Of a DNA stretch of 43,787 nt, positions 1 through 6,993 are shown one piece after another. The DNA lies in contig CAIOZS010000131.1 of the NCBI GenBank assembly GCA_903862845.1, positions 1 through 43,787 on the forward strand. The letters run 5' to 3'. This DNA comes from an uncultured Thermoleophilia bacterium (GTDB lineage: Bacteria; Actinomycetota; Thermoleophilia; UBA2241). Position numbers and translations under genes: made by a program. The notes under the pieces were generated by a model. It saw nothing but the letters and a program-made list of their open reading frames with translations, ran no database searches and was not told the origin of the DNA. Position 1 is the stretch's first letter. Each line of letters opens with the position of its first letter.

Positions 1-919
1 GGAGGACGAGCTCGGCCGCGGGAACGTCCGCCATCCACTCGATCTTCAGGTCCGCCCGGGCGGCCGCGTTGGGGAGGTCGATGCGGGGGCGGTTGTTCGG
101 GCCGCGCACGTCCTGGAGCTCCCGCGAGAGGTTCTGCCGCGGCTTCTCATTCGTCTCGGCCGGCGGCTTGGGATCCTCGGCCGGCGGCCGCGTGAGTGTC
201 TCCCAGCCGCTGGCCCCGAACATGCGCCCCTGCGCCGTCTCGTCCTGGTAGTCGACACTGGTGGAGAAGTTGAGCCACGAATAGTACCCGGGACCCCCCA
301 CCGCGTTGTACTGGGCGGTCATGATCGAGTACCGGGTCGGAACGTCTGTCGAGTGCGGCATGGACGGCCATTTCTTTCCGGGCGTTCCGTCCGGCTCGGG
401 CGGTTGGTCGTCGTACTTCGTGCTCCCGGACTTGTACTCGTCAAAGAGCCCGAAGAAGTAGTGACCCCATTCGTGCGCCAGGGCGTACCCGGCCTCGACG
501 GGCTTCTCCATGTAGTCCACGTTCCGCGTCGGGCGCTGGTCCCACATCACGATCCGCCCGGTGCTCGTACCCCAGCCGGACACCGTGGCGCAGACGCTGT
601 CCCCCGTCTCCCCCCACATGATGGTGCGGGGTTTCGTTCTTGTGGGGTCGGCAAAGAACGTCACCCTACCGATGGTGATGGCGCCGTTGGATGACTCGTA
701 GACGCCATCGGCGAAGGCTCCGATGATGCTGTCATAGATAGCCCGGTCGGACTCCCCGGGGTTTCTGTAGAGCGAGATTTCGACGTTGACCGCGCGCGCG
801 CCGGCGGGCGCGCTCGCCGCCAGACAGGCCAGGACCACGAGCAGGACCGTGAGCACGGCGGCACTCAGGGATCGGGCACTCAGGCCCCGAGCTTCTCGGA
901 CTGCCTCCACCGACCTCAT
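1..919 (-). CDS. Secreted CLCA-like zinc metalloprotease (3' end off the window)
   Basis: The reading frame is open from ATG at 919 to the left edge, so about 306 residues are seen and the C-terminus is missing. GGGAGG lies about 7 bases before the ATG. Residues 1-43 are a signal peptide with a long Leu/Val core ending ASAPAGARA. Residues 149-161 read HEWGHYFFGLFDEY, a zincin HExxH followed by GxxDEY, the signature of the N-terminal domain of calcium-activated chloride channel regulator (CLCA) self-cleaving proteases. The C-terminal visible part is proline- and charge-rich (PPAEDPKPPAETNEK) like a linker. Inferred role: exported zinc protease at the cell surface. Any von Willebrand or other domain would lie beyond the edge. 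Fold call fairly sure, substrate unknown. Confidence 0.8.
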   Translation of the reverse strand, partial: MRSVEAVREARGLSARSLSAAVLTVLLVVLACLAASAPAGARAVNVEISLYRNPGESDRAIYDSIIGAFADGVYESSNGAITIGRVTFFADPTRTKPRTIMWGETGDSVCATVSGWGTSTGRIVMWDQRPTRNVDYMEKPVEAGYALAHEWGHYFFGLFDEYKSGSTKYDDQPPEPDGTPGKKWPSMPHSTDVPTRYSIMTAQYNAVGGPGYYSWLNFSTSVDYQDETAQGRMFGASGWETLTRPPAEDPKPPAETNEKPRQNLSRELQDVRGPNNRPRIDLPNAAARADLKIEWMADVPAAELVL

Positions 920-971
920 GCGATGCCTCCCATGATGCACTCGAGCTCCCCAGTAGTCCCTACTGGCCAAC

Positions 972-1261
972 CTACATTGTCATTCCAGGCGCGAACAATC
1001 CTGGCACGCACAAACAACTACCATCCGCGGCCGCTATCCCGGCGAGCTCTGCCTCGCTCAACTCAGCGGTCGGAGGCAGCGGGATCACCAGGGTGCGCAC
1101 GTCCTCAGAATCCACGGCCACGTTGACGGTCATGCCCTCGGGGACCTGCACCCTTCCGCCCTGAGCGTCGCCGCCGGGTCGGCCGGCAGCCTCTTCTTGA
1201 AGGCCTCGTCCTCCCAGCACTTCGTGATCACCTTCTGCAGCGGGTTGCCTTGCTCGGCCGT
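972..1261 (-). pseudogene. Degenerate NHLP-leader RiPP precursor peptide
   Basis: The product aligns along its leader with the intact precursor at 1638-1940 (CWEDEAFK, ADPA, VPEG, VNV, LVIP). Two lesions are visible. The start codon position, after a good GAGGAG site, reads ACG (1261-1259) where the intact copy has ATG. A G is missing in a G run (1151-1153 on the plus strand reads CCC), which shifts frame in the middle of AEG-VQVPEG. After the shift the second frame runs to TAG at 972 and encodes LVIPLPPTAELSEAELAGIA and a short core containing GSCLC and PGLFAPGMTM. NHLP leaders resemble the nitrile hydratase alpha subunit and direct ribosomal peptides to modification and export. A homopolymer sequencing error could explain the shift but not the ACG. 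Confidence 0.75.
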
Positions 1262-1637
1262 GGTCCTCTCCTCTTACATGGGGCGCGTCGAAAGACAGTA
1301 GCTTATCTCCAGTAGCCCCGACCATAGAACATCTGCCTCAGGCATACGCTGCGGGCTCGGGGGTCTCGACCGTGGGGGACGCTCGCGCTGCGAGGACTGC
1401 GTGATCTCAGGCGCGGGGAGGGCGCGCCATGCCGCGCCTGGCGCAGGTCTGCTCGCCCGCGACCACCTGGTGCTCTTTGACATGGAGCCCGAGTATCAGG
1501 GCACGAGATCCTCAGACGGCCTCTGTCAAAAGGGACCGGCTCGGTGGCAGCCGGACCGCGAAGGCGGACGCGGGCGCTGCCGAAACGGGATGCATCCGCG
1601 GCCGTGACCCTCCGCACTGATCAGAGGGTCTTGATCT
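1262..1637. other. Intergenic stretch between the two precursor genes
   Basis: No convincing gene in 376 bases. Short open frames exist on both strands but lack ribosome sites and family likeness. The part next to 1262 holds the ribosome site GAGGAG and a weak TAAGCT box for the dead precursor on the minus strand. Confidence 0.5.
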
Positions 1638-1940
1638 TCACCCCAACTTGCCACATGCCGGTTGCTGGATATCACTGCATCCGGGGATGTCACTCCAGAA
1701 GCAACTTCCAGCCGCCATGCTCTCCAGCTGCTCGTCCGCCAGCCTGCCCGGCTGCGCCGGAATTACCAGGTTGCGCACCTGCGCCGTGTCCTCCACCACG
1801 TTGACGGTGATGCCCTCCGGAACCTCGACGCCTTCGGCCTTGAGCATTCCGGCCGGATCGGCCATCAGCCTCTCCTTGAAGGCCTCGTCCTCCCAGCACC
1901 GGGCGACAATCCTCTGCAACGGGTTCTCTTGCGCATCCAT
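1638..1940 (-). CDS. NHLP-leader RiPP precursor peptide (intact)
   Basis: A 100-residue peptide starting at ATG 1940 behind a strong AAAGGAGG site. Residues 7-62 match the nitrile-hydratase-like leader of NHLM/proteusin systems: LQRIVARCWEDEAFK, ADPAGMLKAEGVEVPEG, a beta-rich NVVEDTAQV and RNLVIP. The last about 22 residues after MAAGSC form a compact Cys-bearing core with three cysteines, Trp, and acidic, Gln and Pro residues, ending ACGKLG. Cleavage near AAG/SC is plausible by analogy with GG/GA sites. CATAAT at 1972-1977 (minus) could be the -10 box. No modifying enzyme, peptidase or NHLM ABC exporter lies in the window, so this is an orphan precursor, or the machinery is to the left or elsewhere. 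Family call good, mature product unknown. Confidence 0.8.
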   Translation of the reverse strand: MDAQENPLQRIVARCWEDEAFKERLMADPAGMLKAEGVEVPEGITVNVVEDTAQVRNLVIPAQPGRLADEQLESMAAGSCFWSDIPGCSDIQQPACGKLG

Positions 1941-2246
1941 GGCTCCTCCTTTGTGCGATGTGGGTGGCGCGATTATGTGGAGCATCGGCACTCTGGTGAT
2001 GTTCGCTGAGGGGTGCGATGAAACCGGACCGGGGTCCAGCCATGGGACAAATGGCCGGCAGGTCCCAGAAGGGCAGCGGCTGCTGGCGATGTCGGCCCCA
2101 CGAGCGAGGCGCCGACGAGAGCGGGCTCCACAGCCGGTTCGGTCCCATGGGCGGCCCGCTGAGCACGGTGCGCGGGCGGCTGTTCGCGTCCGCGACAAGC
2201 GAGGCGACTGCTCTTGGGCGCGAGCAGGGCGTCCGTGCAGGAGAGG
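1941..2246. other. Intergenic: precursor 5' region and tRNA 3' flank
   Basis: Holds the AAAGGAGG ribosome site and a CATAAT -10-like box (1972-1977) for the minus-strand precursor. I see nothing else supportable; the open frames on the plus strand here are accidental extensions of the GNAT frame. Confidence 0.45.
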
Positions 2247-2322
2247 TGGTAGCGCATACGGGATTCGAACCCGTGTTACTGCCGTGAGAGGGCGGCGTCC
2301 TAGGCCCCTAGACGAATGCGCC
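2247..2322 (-). tRNA. tRNA-Glu (anticodon CUC)
   Basis: The minus strand folds as a 76-base tRNA. The acceptor arm GGCGCAT pairs with ATGCGCT (one G-U) and is followed by A and an encoded CCA. The D region is GTCTAGGGGCCTAGGAC, the anticodon loop CTCTCAC gives CUC, and the T arm is ACGGG-TTCGAAT-CCCGT. The body closely matches actinobacterial tRNA-Glu. One C-A mismatch appears in the anticodon stem (CCGCC against GGCAG), where usual tRNA-Glu(CUC) has GGCGG. It reads GAG codons, abundant in this GC-rich DNA. Confidence 0.93.
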
Positions 2323-2433
2323 ACGCAAGGTCGAACTGCTGCTCTGCCCTGCGTCGCCGTTTCGAACCTCGGTTTCACGGTGCAGAGCCGCGTGTCCTGC
2401 CGCCGGGTAGTCCCGCAGCGACAGCGGCGAACT

Positions 2434-2462
2434 AGGGTAGCACAAAGCTCCCGCATCGGAAA
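2434..2462 (-). promoter_or_regulatory. Probable promoter of tRNA-Glu
   Basis: On the minus strand TTTCCG (2462-2457), a 17-base spacer and TACCCT (2439-2434) form a sigma-70-like promoter about 110 bases before the tRNA 5' end. Confidence 0.4.
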
Positions 2463-2487
2463 ACCCGCACGGTGTAGGCTACTCGTC

Positions 2488-3405
2488 ATGACCGCTGCAG
2501 CAATCACGTACCGGCGCGCCTTGCCCGCAGACGCCGGCCGCGCCTTCCAGGTCTACCGCGCGGCTCTCAACGGCTATCTCGCGCCGGCGGGGCAGGATCT
2601 GGTGCCGGATGAGAACGACCGGGACGCCGGTTTCCTTCACACCTTGCGCCACGACGGTGAGCGGTGCTGGGTGGCCGAGCGGCAGGGCGACATGGTCGCC
2701 TGGAGCTCGGCCATCGTGCGCGACGACTGGTGGTTCCTGAGCTCGCTGTTCGTGCTGCCGGAGGCGCAGGGCGCGGGCGTGGGCGCGGAGCTGCTCGAGC
2801 GCGTGAGGACGGGCGCCCCGGCGCACGCCGTACGCGCCACCATCACCGACACCCTGCAGCCGGTGTCCAACACATTGTACGCGCGCCGCGGGATGCTGCC
2901 GCGCGAAGCGCTGCTCGGGTTCGCCGGACCGCCGCGCTCCGGCGCAGGCCGAGCCGGCGGACGGCCGCGACTCGGGACGCTCGAGCCCGAGCCGCTCACC
3001 GCGGCGGCCCTGCCGGATCTGCGGGCTCTCGACCTCGCCGTTCTGGGCTTCGAGCGCACTGTGGACCACCAGTTCTCTCTGAGCGAGGGCGGCCGGCGCG
3101 GCTGGCTCTTTCGTCGCGCCGGCAGGGCCGTCGCCTACGCGCTCTGTCATCTGACAGGTGGGATCGGCCCGGTGGCGAGCCTGCGGGCCGCGGATCTTGA
3201 GACGGTGCTGCGCTTCGTTCTCGCCGAACTGGCAGCGCGGGGACTCGAGAGGGTCAAGGCCGGCGTGCCCGCGCCGTGCGCCGGAGCGCAGCGCGTCTTC
3301 TGGGAGGCGGGCCTGGTGTACGACGCCACGCCGGGGCTTCTGCTCGCCTCCCGGCCGTTCGGCCGCCTCGACCGGTACCTGCCGGCGAGCTACGGGATGT
3401 TCTAG
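2488..3405 (+). CDS. Tandem GNAT-domain N-acetyltransferase
   Basis: 305 residues. The N-terminal half is a canonical GNAT acetyl-CoA-binding domain: beta strand ITYRRALPADAG, then VAERQGDMVAW, and the FVLPEAQGAGVGAELLERV motif (Q/RxxGxG/A pyrophosphate loop) around residues 90-108. The C-terminal half repeats the fold in degenerate form (LRALDLAVLGFERTVDH, VASLRAADLETVLRFVLAEL) as in two-domain GNATs. The start ATG 2488 has no ribosome site, but TAGGCT at 2475-2480 lies 7 bases before it, so a leaderless transcript is likely. In-frame codons upstream to 1648 are accidental and overlap the tRNA on the other strand. Substrate unknown. Confidence 0.85.
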   Translation: MTAAAITYRRALPADAGRAFQVYRAALNGYLAPAGQDLVPDENDRDAGFLHTLRHDGERCWVAERQGDMVAWSSAIVRDDWWFLSSLFVLPEAQGAGVGAELLERVRTGAPAHAVRATITDTLQPVSNTLYARRGMLPREALLGFAGPPRSGAGRAGGRPRLGTLEPEPLTAAALPDLRALDLAVLGFERTVDHQFSLSEGGRRGWLFRRAGRAVAYALCHLTGGIGPVASLRAADLETVLRFVLAELAARGLERVKAGVPAPCAGAQRVFWEAGLVYDATPGLLLASRPFGRLDRYLPASYGMF

Positions 3406-3456
3406 CCGGACTGGTATGCTTTGCCGTGTCGGCGACCGAGCGATGTGGAGGGATCC

Positions 3457-4887
3457 ATGAGGCGCAGTGCCGCCGGGCACGACCACAGCACAGAGCACGT
3501 CACCGATGTGCGCACGCGACGCGTCTCCGCGAGCACGGGCGACGGCTGCGCTGCCCTCGGATGGGACTACCCCGGCAGCACCCTGCTCGAAGTGCGCGTC
3601 CTGCGCTCGGACCACGGATTCGCGCCGGCGGCGGACGGCGACGCGCCCGAGGCCGGCGCAGGCGCAGCCTCAGGCGCCGGCCAGACCGTGGTGTACCACG
3701 ATGTCAGCGGCTCGTTCCGCGACAGCGGCCTGCAGAACGGCCGTGCCTACTACTACACCGTCTTCGCCCGGCACCCCGGGCGCGAGTGGGTCCGCTGGGG
3801 CGAGTACGAGCTGCGGCCGGGCATGCCGGCGCTGCCCGTCCCCGGTCGCTTCCCGGCCGCCTGGCGCCGCATCTTGCGCCGCGTCCTGCCGGCCGCGGCC
3901 CTCCTGCTGTGCCTGGCCGCCTGCGCCGTCGCGCCCGGCTCCGCCCGCGCCACTGCCGGCACAGCCCAGCAGACGCTTGATGCGGAGGCCGTGACGGCCG
4001 CAGTCGCCGACCCGACGGTGGCGACTGTGCTGCAAGGCACGACCTACGAGACGCGTGTCGCCTCCTGGGGCGGCGCCGCGGGCGCGCCGGCCGGCGCCAC
4101 CGTGACCTTCACGTGGCCGGCTGCGGACGCCCACGCCGCCGCCGGTGTCTGGCCGCTGCTCAAAACCGACGACAGCGGCTCGCCGGCGCCTCCGTACGCC
4201 ACGGTCGACCACCGCGTCCGCATCACCGGCCTCAGCGCTCTGCAGGTCGACGTCCTGTTGCAGGACGGGCGCGTGCTTCAGATCCTGCCGCGCGACGGCG
4301 CGACGAAGTTCAAGCTGCGCGAAGAGACCTGGCCACCGTTCTCGTGGTTTCCTTGGTTCACCGCCAAGCCGTGGGTGCTCCTGCCCCTGTTCGTGGTCGT
4401 CGGCGCGATAGTTATCGCGCGCGCCTGGCGTCGCTCCCGCGCCTGGAACCGCAGGCTGCCGTCGATGACCCGTCACGACCGCCAGTTCATCGGTCGGCTG
4501 GCGATCATCATCTTCCTCCTCGCCGGGTTCGCCTGGCAGGTCTACGAGGCCATTTACGCGGCGACGGCGCCGGCGGTCGATCCCGGCGGGCTGAACGCCG
4601 GCGACCTTGCCGCCCTGCCGCTCCTCCTCTTTCCGCCGGCCGTCTTCCTCGCCGCCCTCGCCATGGAGCTGACGCCGTCCGCGCATCGCGCGGCCTGGGG
4701 ACTGATCTCCTTCCTGGCCGCCGCCGGCAGTCTCTACAACCTGGCGGCGGCCGTCACCGGCACGACCACCAATCTCAACCTGTCGTACTACATCCTGCTT
4801 GCCGTGCTCTGCGTCCTCGCCGCGCCACGCGCCTTCTCCGCCGGCCGCATGGGCTGGAGCAGGAACAGCATGCCGCGCTACGCCTGA
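3457..4887 (+). CDS. Fibronectin type III-like polytopic membrane protein
   Basis: 476 residues from ATG 3457, chosen over TTG 3421 because GGAGG sits 4-5 bases upstream. Residues about 20-125 resemble a fibronectin III domain (LGWDYPGST, EVRVLRSDHGF, YHDVSGSFRDSGLQNG, YYYTVFAR), on the inner side before the first hydrophobic segment (about 140-160). A second soluble stretch (about 165-295) is beta-rich. Five more membrane helices follow (near 305-322, 350-370, 385-410, 420-440, 448-470) with Arg/Lys-rich loops. TATGCT at 3415-3420 is a possible -10 box. I do not recognise a named family; a sensor or envelope scaffold is guesswork. Confidence 0.75.
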   Translation: MRRSAAGHDHSTEHVTDVRTRRVSASTGDGCAALGWDYPGSTLLEVRVLRSDHGFAPAADGDAPEAGAGAASGAGQTVVYHDVSGSFRDSGLQNGRAYYYTVFARHPGREWVRWGEYELRPGMPALPVPGRFPAAWRRILRRVLPAAALLLCLAACAVAPGSARATAGTAQQTLDAEAVTAAVADPTVATVLQGTTYETRVASWGGAAGAPAGATVTFTWPAADAHAAAGVWPLLKTDDSGSPAPPYATVDHRVRITGLSALQVDVLLQDGRVLQILPRDGATKFKLREETWPPFSWFPWFTAKPWVLLPLFVVVGAIVIARAWRRSRAWNRRLPSMTRHDRQFIGRLAIIIFLLAGFAWQVYEAIYAATAPAVDPGGLNAGDLAALPLLLFPPAVFLAALAMELTPSAHRAAWGLISFLAAAGSLYNLAAAVTGTTTNLNLSYYILLAVLCVLAAPRAFSAGRMGWSRNSMPRYA

Positions 4888-5020
4888 CTGGCTGTGCCAG
4901 AAGCTCGCGATGCTCGGCCGGGACGCTGCTCACAGCGACCTCACAGACGCCTCTCAGCGCCCCCCCAGATGGCCCTGCCACACTCCTCGCACCAGATCAC
5001 CAATGCGGAAGAGGTGGAGG

Positions 5021-5524
5021 ATGCGCAGATCGATTCGCGCCGCCCTCGCGGCGTCGCTCCTACTGGCCGTCGGCGTATCGGGCTTCGCGCTCGCGGCCTG
5101 CGGCGGTTCGTCTACGTCGGATGCCCAGGCGCAAGCTGTACCGGCGGGCGCTCCCTCGGGCATGCCTCAGGCCAGCGGCCAGATGGGCGACCCGAGCACG
5201 ATGATCGCTGGGCAACTGGATGCACTCGTCAAGGACGGCACGATCACGAGTGACCAGCAGACGGCCGTCGCAGCGGCCATCAAGGCATCTATGGCCGGAG
5301 GCTCCAGCGGAGCGTCCCAAGGCGCGCCCCCGTCGCCGGGCGCGTCGCCGCAAGCTGGGGCGCAGCCCCCGGACCGCGGCGCGATGTTCTCGACGGCCCT
5401 CGCCGCGCTGGTCGAGAAGGGCACGATCACGGCGTCGCAGCAGACGGCTATCGAGGCGGCCCTGACGCAGGTCATGCCGGGAGCTCCCGGAGGCGCCACG
5501 GCCGCGCCGGCCACCGGCGTGTGA
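5021..5524 (+). CDS. Lipoprotein with two 31-residue helical repeats
   Basis: 167 residues. Signal peptide with lipobox ALAAC (Cys about 27), so it is probably lipid-anchored outside the membrane. After a Ser/Ala/Pro linker come two copies of one motif: LDALVKDGTITSDQQTAVAA and LAALVEKGTITASQQTAIEA, each followed by a Met-ended helix, separated by a Gly/Ser/Pro/Gln-rich linker. The motif (L..LV..GTIT..Q..A) recurs in secreted actinobacterial proteins of unknown function. I prefer ATG 5021, with AAGAGG 7 bases upstream, over in-frame ATG 5003, which has no site. It ends just before a strong hairpin terminator. Confidence 0.75.
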   Translation: MRRSIRAALAASLLLAVGVSGFALAACGGSSTSDAQAQAVPAGAPSGMPQASGQMGDPSTMIAGQLDALVKDGTITSDQQTAVAAAIKASMAGGSSGASQGAPPSPGASPQAGAQPPDRGAMFSTALAALVEKGTITASQQTAIEAALTQVMPGAPGGATAAPATGV

Positions 5525-5530
5525 GGCGTT

Positions 5531-5574
5531 GCGCCCGGGCGCGGGCGGCCGCCGGCCACCCCGCGCCCGGGCGC
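5531..5574. terminator. Perfect 15-bp hairpin between convergent genes
   Basis: 5531-5545 pairs perfectly with 5560-5574 around a 14-base loop. It lies between the lipoprotein stop (5524) and the convergent glyoxalase stop (5586), so it probably ends both transcripts. No U tract is present. Confidence 0.65.
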
Positions 5575-5585
5575 CCGGCTTCGCG

Positions 5586-5960
5586 TCAGCGCCGGATCAG
5601 CTCGATCTGGTTGCCGTCGGGATCGGCGACGAAGGCGATCTCGGGCCCGGTGCCCTCCAGCAGATAGGGCTCCCGCAGCACGATGCCGCCGGCGGCCATG
5701 AGGCGCGGCAGCAAGCCTGCGATGTCCGCGACGTCGAAGGCGAAGTGGCCGAAGCGCTCGCCGCCCTCGTAGGCGTCGTCCTTGCCCCAGTTGTAGACGA
5801 GCTCGATGGCGAAGTTGCCCTCCGGTGGCTCGATGAAGGCCAGCGTCGCCTTGCCCTTCGTCAGCTCTGACCTGCGGGTCTCCTTCAGGCCGAGCGCCTC
5901 GTAGAAGGCGAGCGCCGCGTCCAGGTCCTTGGTGCGCGTCGCCACGTGCACGAACTTCAT
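5586..5960 (-). CDS. Glyoxalase/VOC-family protein (lactoylglutathione lyase type)
   Basis: 124 residues, ATG 5960 behind GGAGG with 6-base spacing. Two beta-alpha-beta-beta-beta modules of the vicinal oxygen chelate fold: MKFVHVATRTKDLDAALAFY with metal-ligand-position H5, FIEPPEGNFAIELVYN with the glyoxalase Glu, then ERFGHFAFDV and the end motif FVADPDGNQIELI. Size and motifs match glyoxalase I, which isomerises the hemithioacetal of methylglyoxal and a thiol. The actual thiol cofactor is not evident. The start lies only 24 bases from the divergent carbonic anhydrase gene, so the two promoters overlap. Confidence 0.88.
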   Translation of the reverse strand: MKFVHVATRTKDLDAALAFYEALGLKETRRSELTKGKATLAFIEPPEGNFAIELVYNWGKDDAYEGGERFGHFAFDVADIAGLLPRLMAAGGIVLREPYLLEGTGPEIAFVADPDGNQIELIRR

Positions 5961-5972
5961 GTGGTCCTCCGA

Positions 5973-5978
5973 TATACT
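5973..5978 (+). promoter_or_regulatory. -10 box (TATACT) for leaderless carbonic anhydrase gene
   Basis: TATACT ends 6 bases before ATG 5985, and the short gap to the divergent gene leaves no room for a ribosome site. Transcription would start at or next to the A of ATG. Confidence 0.5.
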
Positions 5979-5984
5979 TCGTTC

Positions 5985-6527
5985 ATGTCCATCCATGCTT
6001 TCGGTGACAGAGTACCCGTCTTCGCCTCCGATGCGTACGTCCATCCCGATGCCACGGTCATCGGCGACGTCGTCCTCGAAGGCGGCGCCAACGTCTGGCC
6101 CGGCGCCGTCCTGCGCGGCGACGTGGAGCGCATCACCCTGGGGATCGAGACCAGCTTCCAGGACAACGCGGTGGCGCACGCCGATCCGCGCTTCCCCGTC
6201 ACCATCGGCCGCGAGACCATCGTCGGTCACGGCGTGATCGTCCACGGGGCGACCATCGGGGCGCGCTGCCTCATCGGCATGGGGAGCACGCTGCTCAACG
6301 GCTGCGAGATCGGCGACGAGAGCATCGTCGGCGCCAACTCGCTGGTCACCCAGGGCAAGAGGTTCCCTCCGCGCAGCCTCATCATGGGCGCGCCGGCCAA
6401 GGTCGTGCGCGCGGTCACCGACGAAGACCTTGAGCCGCGCGCCGAGCTGCACGACCGCTACGCGCGCCGCTCGCGCAGCTACGCGGAGCTCGGGCTGGCC
6501 GCCGACCTCTCCGCGTTCACCCCGTAG
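5985..6527 (+). CDS. Gamma-class carbonic anhydrase-like hexapeptide-repeat protein
   Basis: 180 residues of left-handed beta helix. Zinc-site pattern of gamma carbonic anhydrases: RGDVERITLGIETSFQDN, VAHAD, then GHGVIVHGATIG with the spaced histidines, and a final helix after GAPAKVVRAVTDEDL. Hexapeptides (VIGDVVLEGGANVWPGAVL, CLIGMGSTLLNGCEIGDES) run through the whole chain. The family (YrdA/PaaY/CaiE-like) includes active CO2 hydratases and inactive relatives; this sequence keeps three metal-binding histidines in the right context. Expression is probably leaderless. Cytoplasmic, no signal peptide. Confidence 0.9.
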   Translation: MSIHAFGDRVPVFASDAYVHPDATVIGDVVLEGGANVWPGAVLRGDVERITLGIETSFQDNAVAHADPRFPVTIGRETIVGHGVIVHGATIGARCLIGMGSTLLNGCEIGDESIVGANSLVTQGKRFPPRSLIMGAPAKVVRAVTDEDLEPRAELHDRYARRSRSYAELGLAADLSAFTP

Positions 6528-6579
6528 CTGAGGGGCGCCCCTACGCTCACATCCGTCTGCGCGCGGGTACGTATGCTCC

Positions 6580-6993
6580 ATGGCCGATATCTCCGACTCC
6601 GATGTCTTCTTCGCCGCCGATCGCGCAACTTGGCGCGAGTGGCTGGCCGGGCATCATGGCTCGGCGACCCTCGTCTGGCTCCTCCTCCGCAAGAAGCATG
6701 TCGCCGCGCCGAGCGTGAGCTACGACGAGGCCGTCGAAGAAGCCCTGTGCTGGGGCTGGATCGACGGCCTTGTGAACCGCAGGGACGAGCGCAGCTACGC
6801 CGTGCGCTTCACGCCGCGCAAGCCGGGGAGCGTGTGGAGCAAGAGCAACGTCGTCCGCGTCGAGAAGATGATCGCCGCGGGGCTGATGACTCCCGCCGGG
6901 CAGGCGCTCATCGACGAGGCCAGGCGCCGCGGCACGTGGGACGAGGCGGTGCACCGCGCCGCCGCCGGGCTCACGCCCAGGGCAAAGGACTAG
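6580..6993 (+). CDS. YdeI/OmpD-associated family protein
   Basis: 137 residues. The characteristic core is present: FFAADRATWREWLAGHH, VWLLLRKKHV, SYDEAVEEALCWGWIDGL, RFTPRKPGSVWSKSN, VRVEKMIAAGLMTPAGQALI. These proteins are annotated as bacteriocin-protection or OmpD-associated, but no biochemistry is firm. Members are usually near 190 residues, so the last third is missing here: the chain ends at LTPRAKD exactly where its TAG overlaps the stop of the convergent Sir2 gene (CTAG at 6990-6993). TATGCT at 6572-6577 just before ATG 6580 suggests a leaderless or near-leaderless message. Confidence 0.85.
   Translation: MADISDSDVFFAADRATWREWLAGHHGSATLVWLLLRKKHVAAPSVSYDEAVEEALCWGWIDGLVNRRDERSYAVRFTPRKPGSVWSKSNVVRVEKMIAAGLMTPAGQALIDEARRRGTWDEAVHRAAAGLTPRAKD

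Noticed and set aside
2350-2400. TTCGAA with flanking C/G resembling a tRNA T-loop
   Set aside because: No acceptor, D or anticodon arms can be drawn around it and no CCA end is present.
1648-2487. Extension of the GNAT frame upstream
   Set aside because: It overlaps the tRNA and the RiPP precursor on the other strand and shows no homology; GNAT similarity begins at 2488.
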